This document shows positions 32,556 through 42,235 of a stretch of DNA of 64,000 nucleotides, piece by piece. This DNA is from Xylona heveae TC161. Lineage: Eukaryota > Ascomycota > Xylonomycetes > Xylonales > Xylonaceae. The stretch is taken from positions 1,426,001 to 1,490,000 of the forward strand of contig NW_017264195.1 in NCBI RefSeq assembly GCF_001619985.1, in the 5' to 3' direction. Made by a program: the position numbers and the translations under genes. Under the pieces are notes generated by a model, which made no database searches, was not told where the DNA came from, and saw only the letters and a program-made list of their open reading frames with translations. Within the stretch, counting starts at the first letter, position 1. Each line of letters starts with the position of its first letter.

Positions 32556-33992
32556 ATGTCGGCTTTTGACTTGCAATCACCACAATCAGACGGCTTTGTC
32601 ACGGATCCCAATGTCCACGCTGGATTATCTTTGGAACAGGCGTACGATAGGATGGCGGGCACCAATGCGCCCCCTGCGAAGGTAACGAAGCCTTCGGATA
32701 CGTCTTCCGATGAAGTTCCCGTTTCCATCGGACAAAAGATGGTCTCTGCAGTATCAGGCAGTCTTCTGACCTCATTACTAGGTATGTAATTGCTCCAGGA
32801 TAAAGTGTTTGAGCTCCTGCCGCGATATTTGCTGACATTGAGCTTCCCAGTGACTCCCTTGGACGTTGTCCGTGTCCGTTTACAGTCACAGATGACTCCC
32901 TCCCCAATCACCACTCTCCGAAATCTCTCTCACATTGACCTCCCCTCATCATCAAACAAACTCCCGCCAAATCTGGGTGTCACTGCCTGCTGCCGAGAAG
33001 TCTTCTGGATAAACAACAATACGCAGTTCTGTTTGGCCGGACCAAGCGTAGAAAGTGTAAAGGCCGCCGCCGCTGATTGCGCGGTCGAAGACGTTCAACG
33101 CAAGACTTTCACGTCCACCTTTGACGGACTCAAAAAGATAGCTCGCAATGAGGGCATCACGACCCTCTGGAGAGGCTTGAGCCCGACATTGCTCATGGCA
33201 ATACCCGCCAATGTCATCTATTTTACCGGCTATGATTCTCTCAGATTCTCCAAGCACAGTCCTCTACGAAATCGCGTTTCCGAACCATACCTTCCCCTGG
33301 TAGCAGGAAGTGTTGCTCGCATTGGCGCAGCCTTTGCTGTTAGCCCGATTGAGATGTTCCGAACCAGATTACAGGCCACTCCTTCAGATTCGACAACGAA
33401 CCACTTTCGCGAAACGATCAAAAGCCTTAGTGAGATGGTACACAGGCAAGGCTATGGCTCGCTGTGGAGAGGAGTTGTGTTAACTCTTTGGCGTGATGTG
33501 CCGTTTTCTGGTCTTTATTGGTGGGGATATGAAGCGGTTCGTAAGGAACTGGTCGCAATGCGCGAACAATCCAGGGGACATGAGGTCGAGAGTCTCGGAT
33601 CACCCTTGCAAGCCCATTTCCCCACGCAGAGTCAGGAGAACCATACTGCCACCTTTGTTGACAGCTTCATTGCTGGTGCGGCGTCTGGTGCATTTGCCGC
33701 GCTCATCACAACGCCATTTGATGTGGGCAAGACGAGACAGCAGGTCCTTCGACATACTGGAGACGCTGCAACCACTGCTGCATCCAATGCTGTACGCCCA
33801 GAGGAACTTCCAATGCTCAAGTTTTTGTGGCATATTTTCAGAGAAGAAGGCGCGGGGGCTCTGTTTAGAGGTTGGATGCCACGCTGCCTGAAGGTGGCGC
33901 CTTCATGTGCCATCATGATAAGCAGTTACGAGATCAGCAAGCGCATTGCGCGGGATATCAATGAACGGCGGGAGGAACGAAACAACCTCTAA
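32556..33992 (+). CDS. mtm1: Mitochondrial carrier Mtm1 (SLC25A39/40 type)
   Basis: 455 residues from exons 32556-32781 and 32851-33992; the intron (GTATGT...TTCCCAG) splits the first carrier signature. Mtm1 sits in the inner mitochondrial membrane; yeast loss upsets manganese delivery to Sod2, and the mammalian orthologues import glutathione. The three carrier repeats each carry a PX[DE]XX[KR] signature: TPLDVVRVRL, SPIEMFRTRL and TPFDVGKTRQ, each followed by helix pairs. The long loop after the first signature (SPITTLRNLSHIDLPSSS... with CCREVFW) is typical of this subfamily and separates it from other carriers. The start is the first ATG (MSAFDLQSPQSDGF). Confidence 0.92.
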
Positions 33993-34675
33993 ATAGCACG
34001 CTACGGCTGCTCTTTGAGGTCCAAATTTATTAATATCTTCTTTTTTTTTCATCTTCCACTTTGCCCTTTTTTTGCATTTGCGGATACAACGACGCTTTCA
34101 TATTCATATTGTACTTTAATCATTGGCGCGGCGTTGGTTGGAATCGTTTTTAATTCTCTTTTCGAGATATCTCTTCGTTTTATCTGTCTCTACTCACGGG
34201 CTTGTAAGATAGGAATGGAAAAAGGATAGATGGCGAAGGGACAATCATGCATCTCACGATGTTTATTTACGTCATTTGTGTCTTTGAGGACTAATAATTT
34301 GCAAAAAGATAAAAGTATCATTAAATATCCCTCAAATTTCTATTAGCACGCTAAATTCTGAGCTGTTGCTGAATTATGAATTATAACTCCGTGTTGTGTC
34401 TCGAAGCTTTCAGCCATGCGGCACTTGGACCCGCAACAAACCCTTATCGATAAGGCGCGACCTCGAAGCCAGGCTTCATTCTAAAGTTTATAGACCGCAT
34501 CCCAATGCTCCTACACCTTAATTTCACTTGTCTTTCATTTGATCATTCCTTATTAGACCCCGGATAGGTGCAGAGATTCTCTCGATTACTTCCCTCTCTT
34601 CATGTTCCTTCCAAACTAAATCTCCAGCTCCAACCCTCGCGCTTTCTTGCCGCCGCCACCCTCTCACTGCTCAAG
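33993..34675. other. Intergenic region between mtm1 and the Wss1 gene
   Basis: T-rich downstream sequence of mtm1 and upstream sequence of the next gene. The Wss1 frame stays open upstream to a GTG at 34568, but without an ATG. Confidence 0.6.
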
Positions 34676-36280
34676 ATGCCCATTGGCATCCAGCGCCTCA
34701 ACGCGCGGCGCCTTCCTCCCAATGAGCGAATCATATTCATCAAGCCACTCGAGGGGCCCGACAAGGCTCTCGCGCAAGACTACCTTGAGCGAATCGCAGC
34801 CATATGTGTACCTATCATGCGGACCCACCACCTATCGATCATGACTCTCGAGGAATACGAGCCCAACATGGAATTCGTCGGACGCAACTTCAACGCCGGG
34901 GAAGTCATTCAGCTTGTTCTCAAAGCCCCATACACAGGCCACTGGCTACCGTTCCGGTACGTGCAGATGGTCATGATGCACGAACTCGCGCACTGCGTAC
35001 AAATGAATCATTCCGGGGCCTTTTGGAAAGTTCGGAACCAATACGCCGACGAGCTACGCGGATTATGGACAAAGAATTTCACGGGAGAAGGAATGTGGTC
35101 GCGGGGCCAAACCGTAGCGGAAGATGGACACCATGCGGTTGCAGTCCCAGAGACTGAAACCATGCCGCACAGTCTTTGCGGCGGAACGTATCGTTCCCGA
35201 AGACGGAAGCGTAGAAGGGGGAGGGCTGCAGGAGGGAAAGGAAATGATGGGAAGGAGTTGACGTATGCGGAGAAAAAGCAGCGCAGAATCGCGAAAAAGT
35301 TTGGCATCAATGGCAAAACACTCGGCAATGATGAAGATGCTAGAATCGACTTGGAGGCAGGGAAAATAGTAAAAGGCAAACCCAGAGTAGCGAACAGTGC
35401 GAGAGGAAGAGAATTGCGTGCCGCGGCGGCGTTGAAGAGGTTCGGTCAGCAGGTTAAGCGCGAGGAAGAGGAGGAAGAAGAAGAAGAGCAGAAACGAAAA
35501 GAATTTGTGAAGAAGGAAGAGGAGGATGACGAGGAGAGTGACCTCGATGATGAGGATGATGAGGATGGAGAGGGCGTGCTGATAAAAGAGGAAGAAGGAG
35601 AAGACGCACTTGATTGGAATGGAACGAAATTACTCGACTCTCATGGCCACGGATTAATCAAGGTCTGCGAGGAAGAAGACGGCGACAATGCAGATGTCCG
35701 CGCGGAGATGCGCGAGTTGCGACAGGTCAATCTCGATCGATATCTCGAGCGCGATGCTAGTCGCGCTGTCCAGGAGAGAGATCGAACGAGACAGATTAAG
35801 AAGGAGGCAGGGGATGAGAATATTGTCAATAAGAAGCTGGCTTCTATTCCTCCAGCTGCAGCTCCTTCTTCTACTTTAGTCTCATCAGACTTATCTACTT
35901 CAGCTGCACCATCCTTATCTTCTTTCCTTTTGCCGCGGGCAAAGTCATCATCTTCATCGTCGTCAAAAAGCCCGAACGAGCCAACATCAGAGTCAATAAA
36001 GGCAGAACAAGAAGTAAACGACAGGGGCGGCGGCGGCGGCGATGACGATGACGATGTAACAACAAGATCGTGCCCAATATGTTCCCTCTCCAACCCAATC
36101 AACAGCCTCACCTGTCTTGCCTGCGCACATGTTCTCGACTTGGACAAAGTAGCTGACCACTGGCGATGCAAGAGCGTCGCGTGTCGTGGTGGTAACAGTG
36201 GTGATGGACGCAGCGAGTACGTTAATGCTGGAGACTGCGGACGGTGCGGTGTCTGCGGTGCGCGACGGGATGATCAGTGA
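34676..36280 (+). CDS. wss1: Wss1-type metalloprotease (WLM domain), DNA-protein crosslink repair
   Basis: 534 residues from the ATG at 34676, single exon. Wss1 is a DNA- and SUMO-linked protease that breaks down proteins crosslinked to DNA, the fungal counterpart of SPRTN. The WLM domain fills the first 180 residues; the zinc site HELAHCVQMNH (HExxHxxxxxH, about residue 101) is intact, and MPIGIQRLNARRLPPNERIIFI is a typical N-terminus. After it comes a basic patch (RSRRRKRRRG), a very acidic Glu/Asp tract with basic breaks (about 270-310), a second low-complexity Ser/Asp stretch, and a C-terminal RanBP2-type finger (CPICSLSNPINSLTCLAC) followed by further CxxC pairs. The mass of repeats may reflect codon slippage. 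It lies tail to tail with the UNG gene. Confidence 0.88.
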   Translation: MPIGIQRLNARRLPPNERIIFIKPLEGPDKALAQDYLERIAAICVPIMRTHHLSIMTLEEYEPNMEFVGRNFNAGEVIQLVLKAPYTGHWLPFRYVQMVMMHELAHCVQMNHSGAFWKVRNQYADELRGLWTKNFTGEGMWSRGQTVAEDGHHAVAVPETETMPHSLCGGTYRSRRRKRRRGRAAGGKGNDGKELTYAEKKQRRIAKKFGINGKTLGNDEDARIDLEAGKIVKGKPRVANSARGRELRAAAALKRFGQQVKREEEEEEEEEQKRKEFVKKEEEDDEESDLDDEDDEDGEGVLIKEEEGEDALDWNGTKLLDSHGHGLIKVCEEEDGDNADVRAEMRELRQVNLDRYLERDASRAVQERDRTRQIKKEAGDENIVNKKLASIPPAAAPSSTLVSSDLSTSAAPSLSSFLLPRAKSSSSSSSKSPNEPTSESIKAEQEVNDRGGGGGDDDDDVTTRSCPICSLSNPINSLTCLACAHVLDLDKVADHWRCKSVACRGGNSGDGRSEYVNAGDCGRCGVCGARRDDQ

Positions 36281-36803
36281 TCATGGTCATTGGTCAGTGA
36301 TATTTACGGTCATAGGACTACCGAATATTTCGATTGTCATCTAAATTTGCAATGATACCCTTATTTACTTCTCTTAAGCGTGGCTTTTAACCGCAGGCGT
36401 ATGCTCAAATGATGTTGAGCCACGTCTTTACGGCTGATACATGTTAAGAAAGAAAGCGTTCTCTGTATTGCGCTTCGTTTGATTTGGAAGGTTAACAATA
36501 TTAATATTTGCTCTTGATGAATTAAAGGATTTGAACATCCATGATCCGAAAAGGTGGCACAGAAAATAGGAATAATTGATCAGCGCCTCGTCCTGCACGA
36601 GAATCTGAGTCCGAGAAGCGGAAGGGAAAAAAGAAAACAGCACCGAGAGGAAGAATGACACATGATACTTGATCAGAATATACCGAAAAAGCACTTGTAT
36701 GCGCTCAACTATTGTCTAATGAAAATGATATAAAATTGACCAAGAAGGAGAAGGATACCGGAAGAAAATGTTTCTATGAATGTCGTGATCTAAATGGTGA
36801 GTT
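36281..36803. other. Convergent 3' intergenic region
   Basis: Between the ends of wss1 (+) and ung1 (-). No gene seen. Confidence 0.6.
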
Positions 36804-37937
36804 TTAAACGCCCGCTTCTTCCGGCGCAACGTTCAAGTCCCAATTGATCTCTGCCTCGGGGCCATATCTCTCGCGAAGCCATTCGTTGGTCTTTTTGAAG
36901 TGGCCGCAATCAAACTAGATGCGTCGTTAGCTTTAATTGCGCGAGTGTTTCGTCAAGTATTAAAGGTCAATGGGACTGGTGGGAGAAGGAGGAGAATTGA
37001 AACAGAAGCTCAACAGAGCAAAGACGACTTACAAATCCCCTGGAGGCGCTCAATGGACTCGGATGCACGCTCTGCAATACACAATGTCTCTTTTTATCAA
37101 TCTTGGCTACTCTCTTGCCGGCCGGGGTGCCCCAGGCGAGAAAAACAACTCCGCGAGTGCGCACTTTGGCCACAGTATCAATGACCTTTTGGGTAAATCT
37201 TTCCCAGCCGCGGTTCGCATGGCTATTTGCCTCGTGTGCACGTACGGTCAGACACGTATTCAGCAGCAAGACGCCGCGGTCTGCCCAAGGGGTCAAAAGG
37301 CCTCCGTTCTTCGGCGGGGGTTGGAACCCCGGGTAATCCTTCTTCAGCGCAATATAAATGTTCTTGAGAGACGGTGGGGCCGGGGTCGGAGGACGTGTGG
37401 AAAATGCTAGGCCATGCGCCTGGTTATAGTTGTGGTAGGGGTCTTGGCCTACCACGACGCATTTGACAGTGTGCAGAGGCGTGTGGCGGGACCTTGGTGG
37501 TCATTGTTAGATACTGTCTAGGCATGATCTGGAATATAGTAGAGGTGAAAATTAAAGCCTCACCAAGAATAAACGTCCTCGAAAGGCGGGAAGACCTTCT
37601 TCCCACTCTCGCCCTCGCGTTTGAGAAACCGCTTAAGGTCAAGGAATTCCTTGCTCAGGACTTCGTCCTTTAAATGGGCTAGCCAGCTCTCATGCAGAGT
37701 CTCGATTTCGAGTTTCAGCAAGTCTTTTTGCTCAACAGTCAGCTTCTCAAGCCATTTATCCTTCTCGAATTTTGCAACAGGTGGTGCTGATGGAGCTGTG
37801 GCAGGATTGGTCGAGGACGTCGATGCCACGGGTTTTGGCGGGCCGAAGAAGGAGGTGATGCTGGCGTTGGCTTTTGGTTTCTTGGCCTCGGCGGCAGCGA
37901 GGTCAATTGCCTTGCGCTTGAGCGACGACGTGGCCAT
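36804..37937 (-). CDS. ung1: Uracil-DNA glycosylase (family 1 UDG)
   Basis: 314 residues from exons 37937-37564, 37492-37033 and 36914-36804. Ung1 removes uracil from DNA, starting base-excision repair in nucleus and mitochondria. The catalytic water-activating motif GQDPYH is at about 140-145 and the DNA-intercalation loop HPSPLSA at about 268; [17 protein letters not shown] and [26 protein letters not shown] are also typical. The C-terminal exon begins [13 protein letters not shown] as in all family members. Near the N-terminus, NASITSFF resembles a PCNA-interacting peptide (human UNG2 has QKTLYSFF), preceded by a basic KKPK, suggesting nuclear targeting and replication-coupled repair. Confidence 0.95.
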
Positions 37938-39130
37938 GTCTGAGTCTCAGGAATAATGTCTCGGAGGGTTTAGAATGAATTGGTAGTACAATGCCCGTGG
38001 GAGTACGTGTGATGGTTGAGATAAACGGCTAGAAGGTCCTAAAGAAAAGATAGGACGTCAGGTTGAGGAGTGCAGTCTCGGTACTCAATTATCAGGGTCA
38101 ATTGCACAAAGACGAAAGAGTTATTGGGTAAATAGTATGGTTCTAATGTGTTTCAATGGGCATGAATCGGATATGTGTATCTGCCCTCAGGGTCCTGGGG
38201 AGTCGCGAACAATCGCGTCTCTACGCGCAGAGACGTGTTGCGTGGAATTACCAGACCTGTTAACGCAATTTAGTGAAATTGGGTGGTGTAAATAGATCAT
38301 TACATCATCCGAGAATAACCTGATCATGATTTCCACTTTGGGATTGGCGCCAAAGAGCTCTCCCGTTTGGGACAGAAATAACAAACAAATCAGAGAAGAG
38401 ACAAATAATCAAACAGTCTGATGGATGATAGAATTATCACTGTATTCTTCTGCAACTAGCACTTCCATGGAGAGATCAGCTGCCACAATAATTTGCCATC
38501 GACTAAGAGGGGCCTCTTTTGCCCCCCAAGTGATATGGTCAGAGACTAAGCCGGCAAAAGGGAAAGCAACGTTTGGTTTTCCCCCTCACGTAGAAGCAAG
38601 CTCGGCAAAGCTCGAACGAGGGGGGGGAATTCGGGTGAGGGATCACAAGTAACATAACTATTCCGTCAGCCAAAGCAAATGATTCTAGATGAGACTGATT
38701 CTAAACCTAATTGCTGTATGCCAGCCGGGCCGCACGGCTTCTCTGTTCGTCGTAAGGGAGATAAAATAGTATTTGAGGAAAATATAGGGATTCTTGTACA
38801 AGATCGCTGCACTCGGCGCTTTGCGCAGACAAAAGTCCCCACCGGCCCGAGATACCTGCAAGCTACCAAGCTACAGTTAGTGACTCCTGTACCTTCTCCC
38901 AACGTCACGCTCCAACTCTCTGTCTCTCGCTCACGCACTACGTACTTCTCTTCCCTCCAACCCCCAGCAAAAGCAGAGCGACACACGACCAGTCGGACCT
39001 GCGATCCTCAAAGCCTCAATTGCCCATCCAGAGTCATTCTCTCCTCTTCTTCCTTTCTCTCAGAGACACGACTCTCACAGGAGAAGCCCGTCTCTTCGTT
39101 TTTCTCTCCTCAATCACAAGATCCCCAATC
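37938..39130. other. Intergenic region between divergent genes
   Basis: 1.2 kb between the ung1 start (-) and the small mitochondrial gene (+), so it must contain both promoters. A plus-strand frame at 38679-39149 overlaps the start of the latter in another frame and looks like a pyrimidine-rich leader rather than coding sequence. Confidence 0.5.
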
Positions 39131-39963
39131 ATGGTACCCAACGCGATAATGCGCACTGTGCTCTCAAGAGGAGGTTACGGCTCACGAGCCTTGTCCACGA
39201 GCGCACGACGATTGCAGACGCCTAGCGGTGCTCTGCCCGTGAGAAAGCCCGTCGGCGCTTTCAGAGGAGGGTAAGTGTCCTTTATCCGGGAAGATTTTAT
39301 TGTCGGCTTTTACGAAGCCATTGGACCCTTTTTCGATTCGAGCCCCCCTCGGCATTTTCGGGTGAGCTCATGTAGAGCTTATCCGGCAATGAGCCCCCAT
39401 TGTGATGATCGGAATTGATCCCCATGCTCTGCTGTCGCTGACGTGGGGCATATTCTGCTTCCCTATCTTCACTCTGCTTCTTTTTACCCCGTTGAAGACT
39501 TATCGCTCCAGACGATCCTTTTCCAAGAGAGCCGATCTCCCGAAATGCGCATAAGGATTAGGATTGGGGACGAGAGCTAATGTTCGCAGTCTCTTCGGCT
39601 TCTTGTTCGGCTCTCTCGCTGCTGGCGCAGGCATGTACTTTTACGTTTTGAACGAGTATAAGGTTTCCAATGACCTGCTGCAAGAGGACATTTACGTACG
39701 TTTTCCTCGTCCTCGTCTTCTCAATCTCCTTTCCCTCTACACTTGCCACCCGCTGTATTTCCTTACTTCATTACATTGAACGCCCTGCTGCTCCTTCTCT
39801 GCGCAGTTACAGAACACAAGTCACACAACGCTACATCCGCATGCGTTTTGAAAGTCCTCATAAACTAACTTTGCGCAATGAATAGAACCTTCAATCCGCC
39901 GTCCAGCGCATAGAAGGCTACGTCAAGACCCTCGAGGACCGTGTCGCCAAGCAGATGAAGTAA
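39131..39963 (+). CDS. Small mitochondrial inner-membrane-type protein, unnamed
   Basis: 107 residues from exons 39131-39270, 39590-39695 and 39886-39963, with GTAAGT...CGCAG and GTACGT...AATAG introns; all junctions keep frame. The N-terminus is a good matrix-targeting presequence (MRTVLSRGGYGSRALSTSARRL: Arg/Ser-rich, no acids). It is followed by one membrane segment, GFLFGSLAAGAGMYFYVL (about 50-67), and a C-terminal coiled coil (DLLQEDIYNLQSAVQRIEGYVKTLEDRVAKQMK). Similar short proteins are common in ascomycetes and usually unnamed; I do not assign a function. The second ATG (seventh codon) may be the true start, because the presequence begins there. Confidence 0.8.
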
Positions 39964-42235
39964 AAGCCTCGCCCAAACAAGCACATTGTTCGACATCCAT
40001 ACCGTTTCACGGGACGGAAAAAAACGGGGGGCGTGCAAACACCAACCAGTAGCGTGGGGCTCAGTGGGCGCAGATACCATTTTTGTTTTTTTTTCTATTT
40101 CAACCTTTTCAGTTCTGATCTTGTTGCTTGGTTGGGGGAGCTGCTCGCGTTCTGCCAGGAACGTTTTGAGATATTGGAAGATTTGTTTACTCCAGTTGAC
40201 TTGTGTATCGAGTTATATCTACCGCAGGGCGAAACCCGTGCCGTCGATATGCGGCTCGACCTGAGCTGCGGGCAGGGGCAAAGCGAGACGAGGCGAGCGA
40301 GCACGTCTTGCGAGCGCTCGTGATGCAAAAGTGAAGGGTGTAGGACAAAGGAGGAACACATAGTAGTTTTATCTGTATATGTATGCAGGGCGTTCTGATT
40401 CGATCCAGCCAAACTACCTAACTTATCCACTCAATTGTTTTTACAATATCAAGATCCCAAAAGCCTCGCGAGCAATGAATTCTATTTCCTCTCTCCCTCT
40501 TTCTACCACTACTTTAATTCGCACTCTACACGTATCGTCTTATGCTTTGTCTTTCATGTGCATTGCATACGGAAAGTCTTTGAAATCAACATGGTACAAT
40601 AATATCTTCGTCCCTTGCGCTCGTAGAATGAGGGAGGTGGTACCAAATCCAACGGCGGCAGCCAATGCAGCAAAAGGAGCAATGTCCAATAAAGTTGTCC
40701 AAAGTCGTGTTCTAATAGCAGTAATGCAAGTGCTAATAATGATAATATCAATACACAGCAAAGAATTGTTATGTTGCGTATACTACGTTAGCACGCAGCA
40801 TGGAAGATGAAACCACACAAGGTACTTTTCAAAGGAGGTGGAGGGGGACAAGAAAAAAGAAGAAACCAAGGGAAAAAAGGAGGAAGGAAATTGAAATTTT
40901 AATGTGATGCAATGCAATACAATGCACCGAAAATAGAGCGCATGTATGCCATGTATGCATGCCAGCCACCAAGAAGTAATGCTAATAATGCTGATAATGA
41001 ATCCCAGGGTATGCTCCCCTATACCCTATGCATTGCAGAATCCCCCCTTAGAAACGCCAGCCTGCTCGTCTGTCTTGTATCTTGCAGTGTTTGAATGTAT
41101 GTGTGTCCTCATGTACATGCCAATGTGTGTGCTCCGCGTGCGTGGGAAGTAATCGTTGTGTCGGCGGAAGGAAGAAAACCAAGGAGAGCGGGAGAAGGAA
41201 AAAAAGAGAAGAGAAGAGAAGAGAAGAGAAGAAAAGAGACGAAACAACAAGAACAGGTTTAGAAGGGAAATGCACAAATATGCTGAGAAAGAAAGTAGGA
41301 ACAAGAAAGAGCCGAAGAAATGTGAACGAGAGAAAAAGAAAAGAAACGATAACCATCGGTGCCAGTTCACTCGACCGATAGGTCAGGCAAAACTACTCGA
41401 CAATGGTTACATTTCAATCTTCTAATCCTCCCGTCTCCTCATCAACGGCCCCCAACAACGGTCCGTCAGCGAATACATCCATTTAAAGTAACCATCAGGC
41501 AACAACAATACAACAAACGCACGGGCATTGGTTCCAGGCCAGTCGTGGCATCAACATCCACATCTTCCTTTCGTCAACCATTGGTGAGAATGGGACAGAA
41601 AAGAAAAATGTAAATGGCTCCAAGGACGACTGCGGCTCAACAATATCCAGTGCGACAAGGGTGTCGCTTGTTGTCGACAAGAAACCGAAACAAGAAGAGA
41701 AGAACAGAACAGAACAGATTAACATCGAAAGACAATAAGCAAAGACACGCAGGAAACGTTGAAAACAACAGAACCGAACAGAAGATGGAGAACCAAACAG
41801 CGGACCAGAGGCACGTGGTATGAGGACAAAAGACACACAAGACCGACACTCCACCATAAAAAATAAAAATCAGTTGTGAAAAAGACAGAAATCAACAAAA
41901 AGTAGCCAGGTATCTTCCTGCACCATTCCGTACTGTGTCCCACACCGGAGAACATAAAAACAACCGAAAACCCGAAACGCTTCCCTCCACATGGGGAGAT
42001 GCTAGACAATCAATTCGCCATCGGCAGGAGCCTGAAGTTAAAGACAAAACGCCGCGCTCAATTGCAGGGAGAGGCTTTTCAAAACGAATTTAAATCCAGA
42101 AAAATCCCTTTCTCAGGGTGGGAAAACTGAAAAGTAACGAGGAAGACAGGAAACTGTGAACTGGAAATAAAAAAGAACAAAAAGGTGAAGGCGTGGAAGA
42201 CACTATGATCATTACTGTGCTTCTCAATCAAGTGT
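39964..42235. other. Gene-poor, purine-biased stretch
   Basis: No supported gene in 2.3 kb. It includes a run of five exact GAGAA units at 41206-41230 within a wider purine-rich tract (about 41150-41350), and AT-rich repeats of GCTAATAATGCTGATAATG type near 40980. The frames at 40379-40810 (+) and 40761-40540 (-) overlap, are unrecognised and are not annotated. Confidence 0.55.
41206..41230. repeat. GAGAA pentanucleotide microsatellite
   Basis: Five exact GAGAA copies with near copies on both sides. Confidence 0.85.

Noticed and set aside
34568-34675. 36-residue N-terminal extension of the Wss1 protease
   Set aside because: It would start at GTG and does not look like the family; MPIGIQRLN at 34676 is the typical start.
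36970-37410. 146-codon plus-strand frame
   Set aside because: Antisense shadow of the uracil-DNA glycosylase exons.
40379-40810. Frames on both strands between 40379 and 40810
   Set aside because: They overlap each other, lack domains and sit in AT-rich repeats; no transcript evidence can be seen from sequence.
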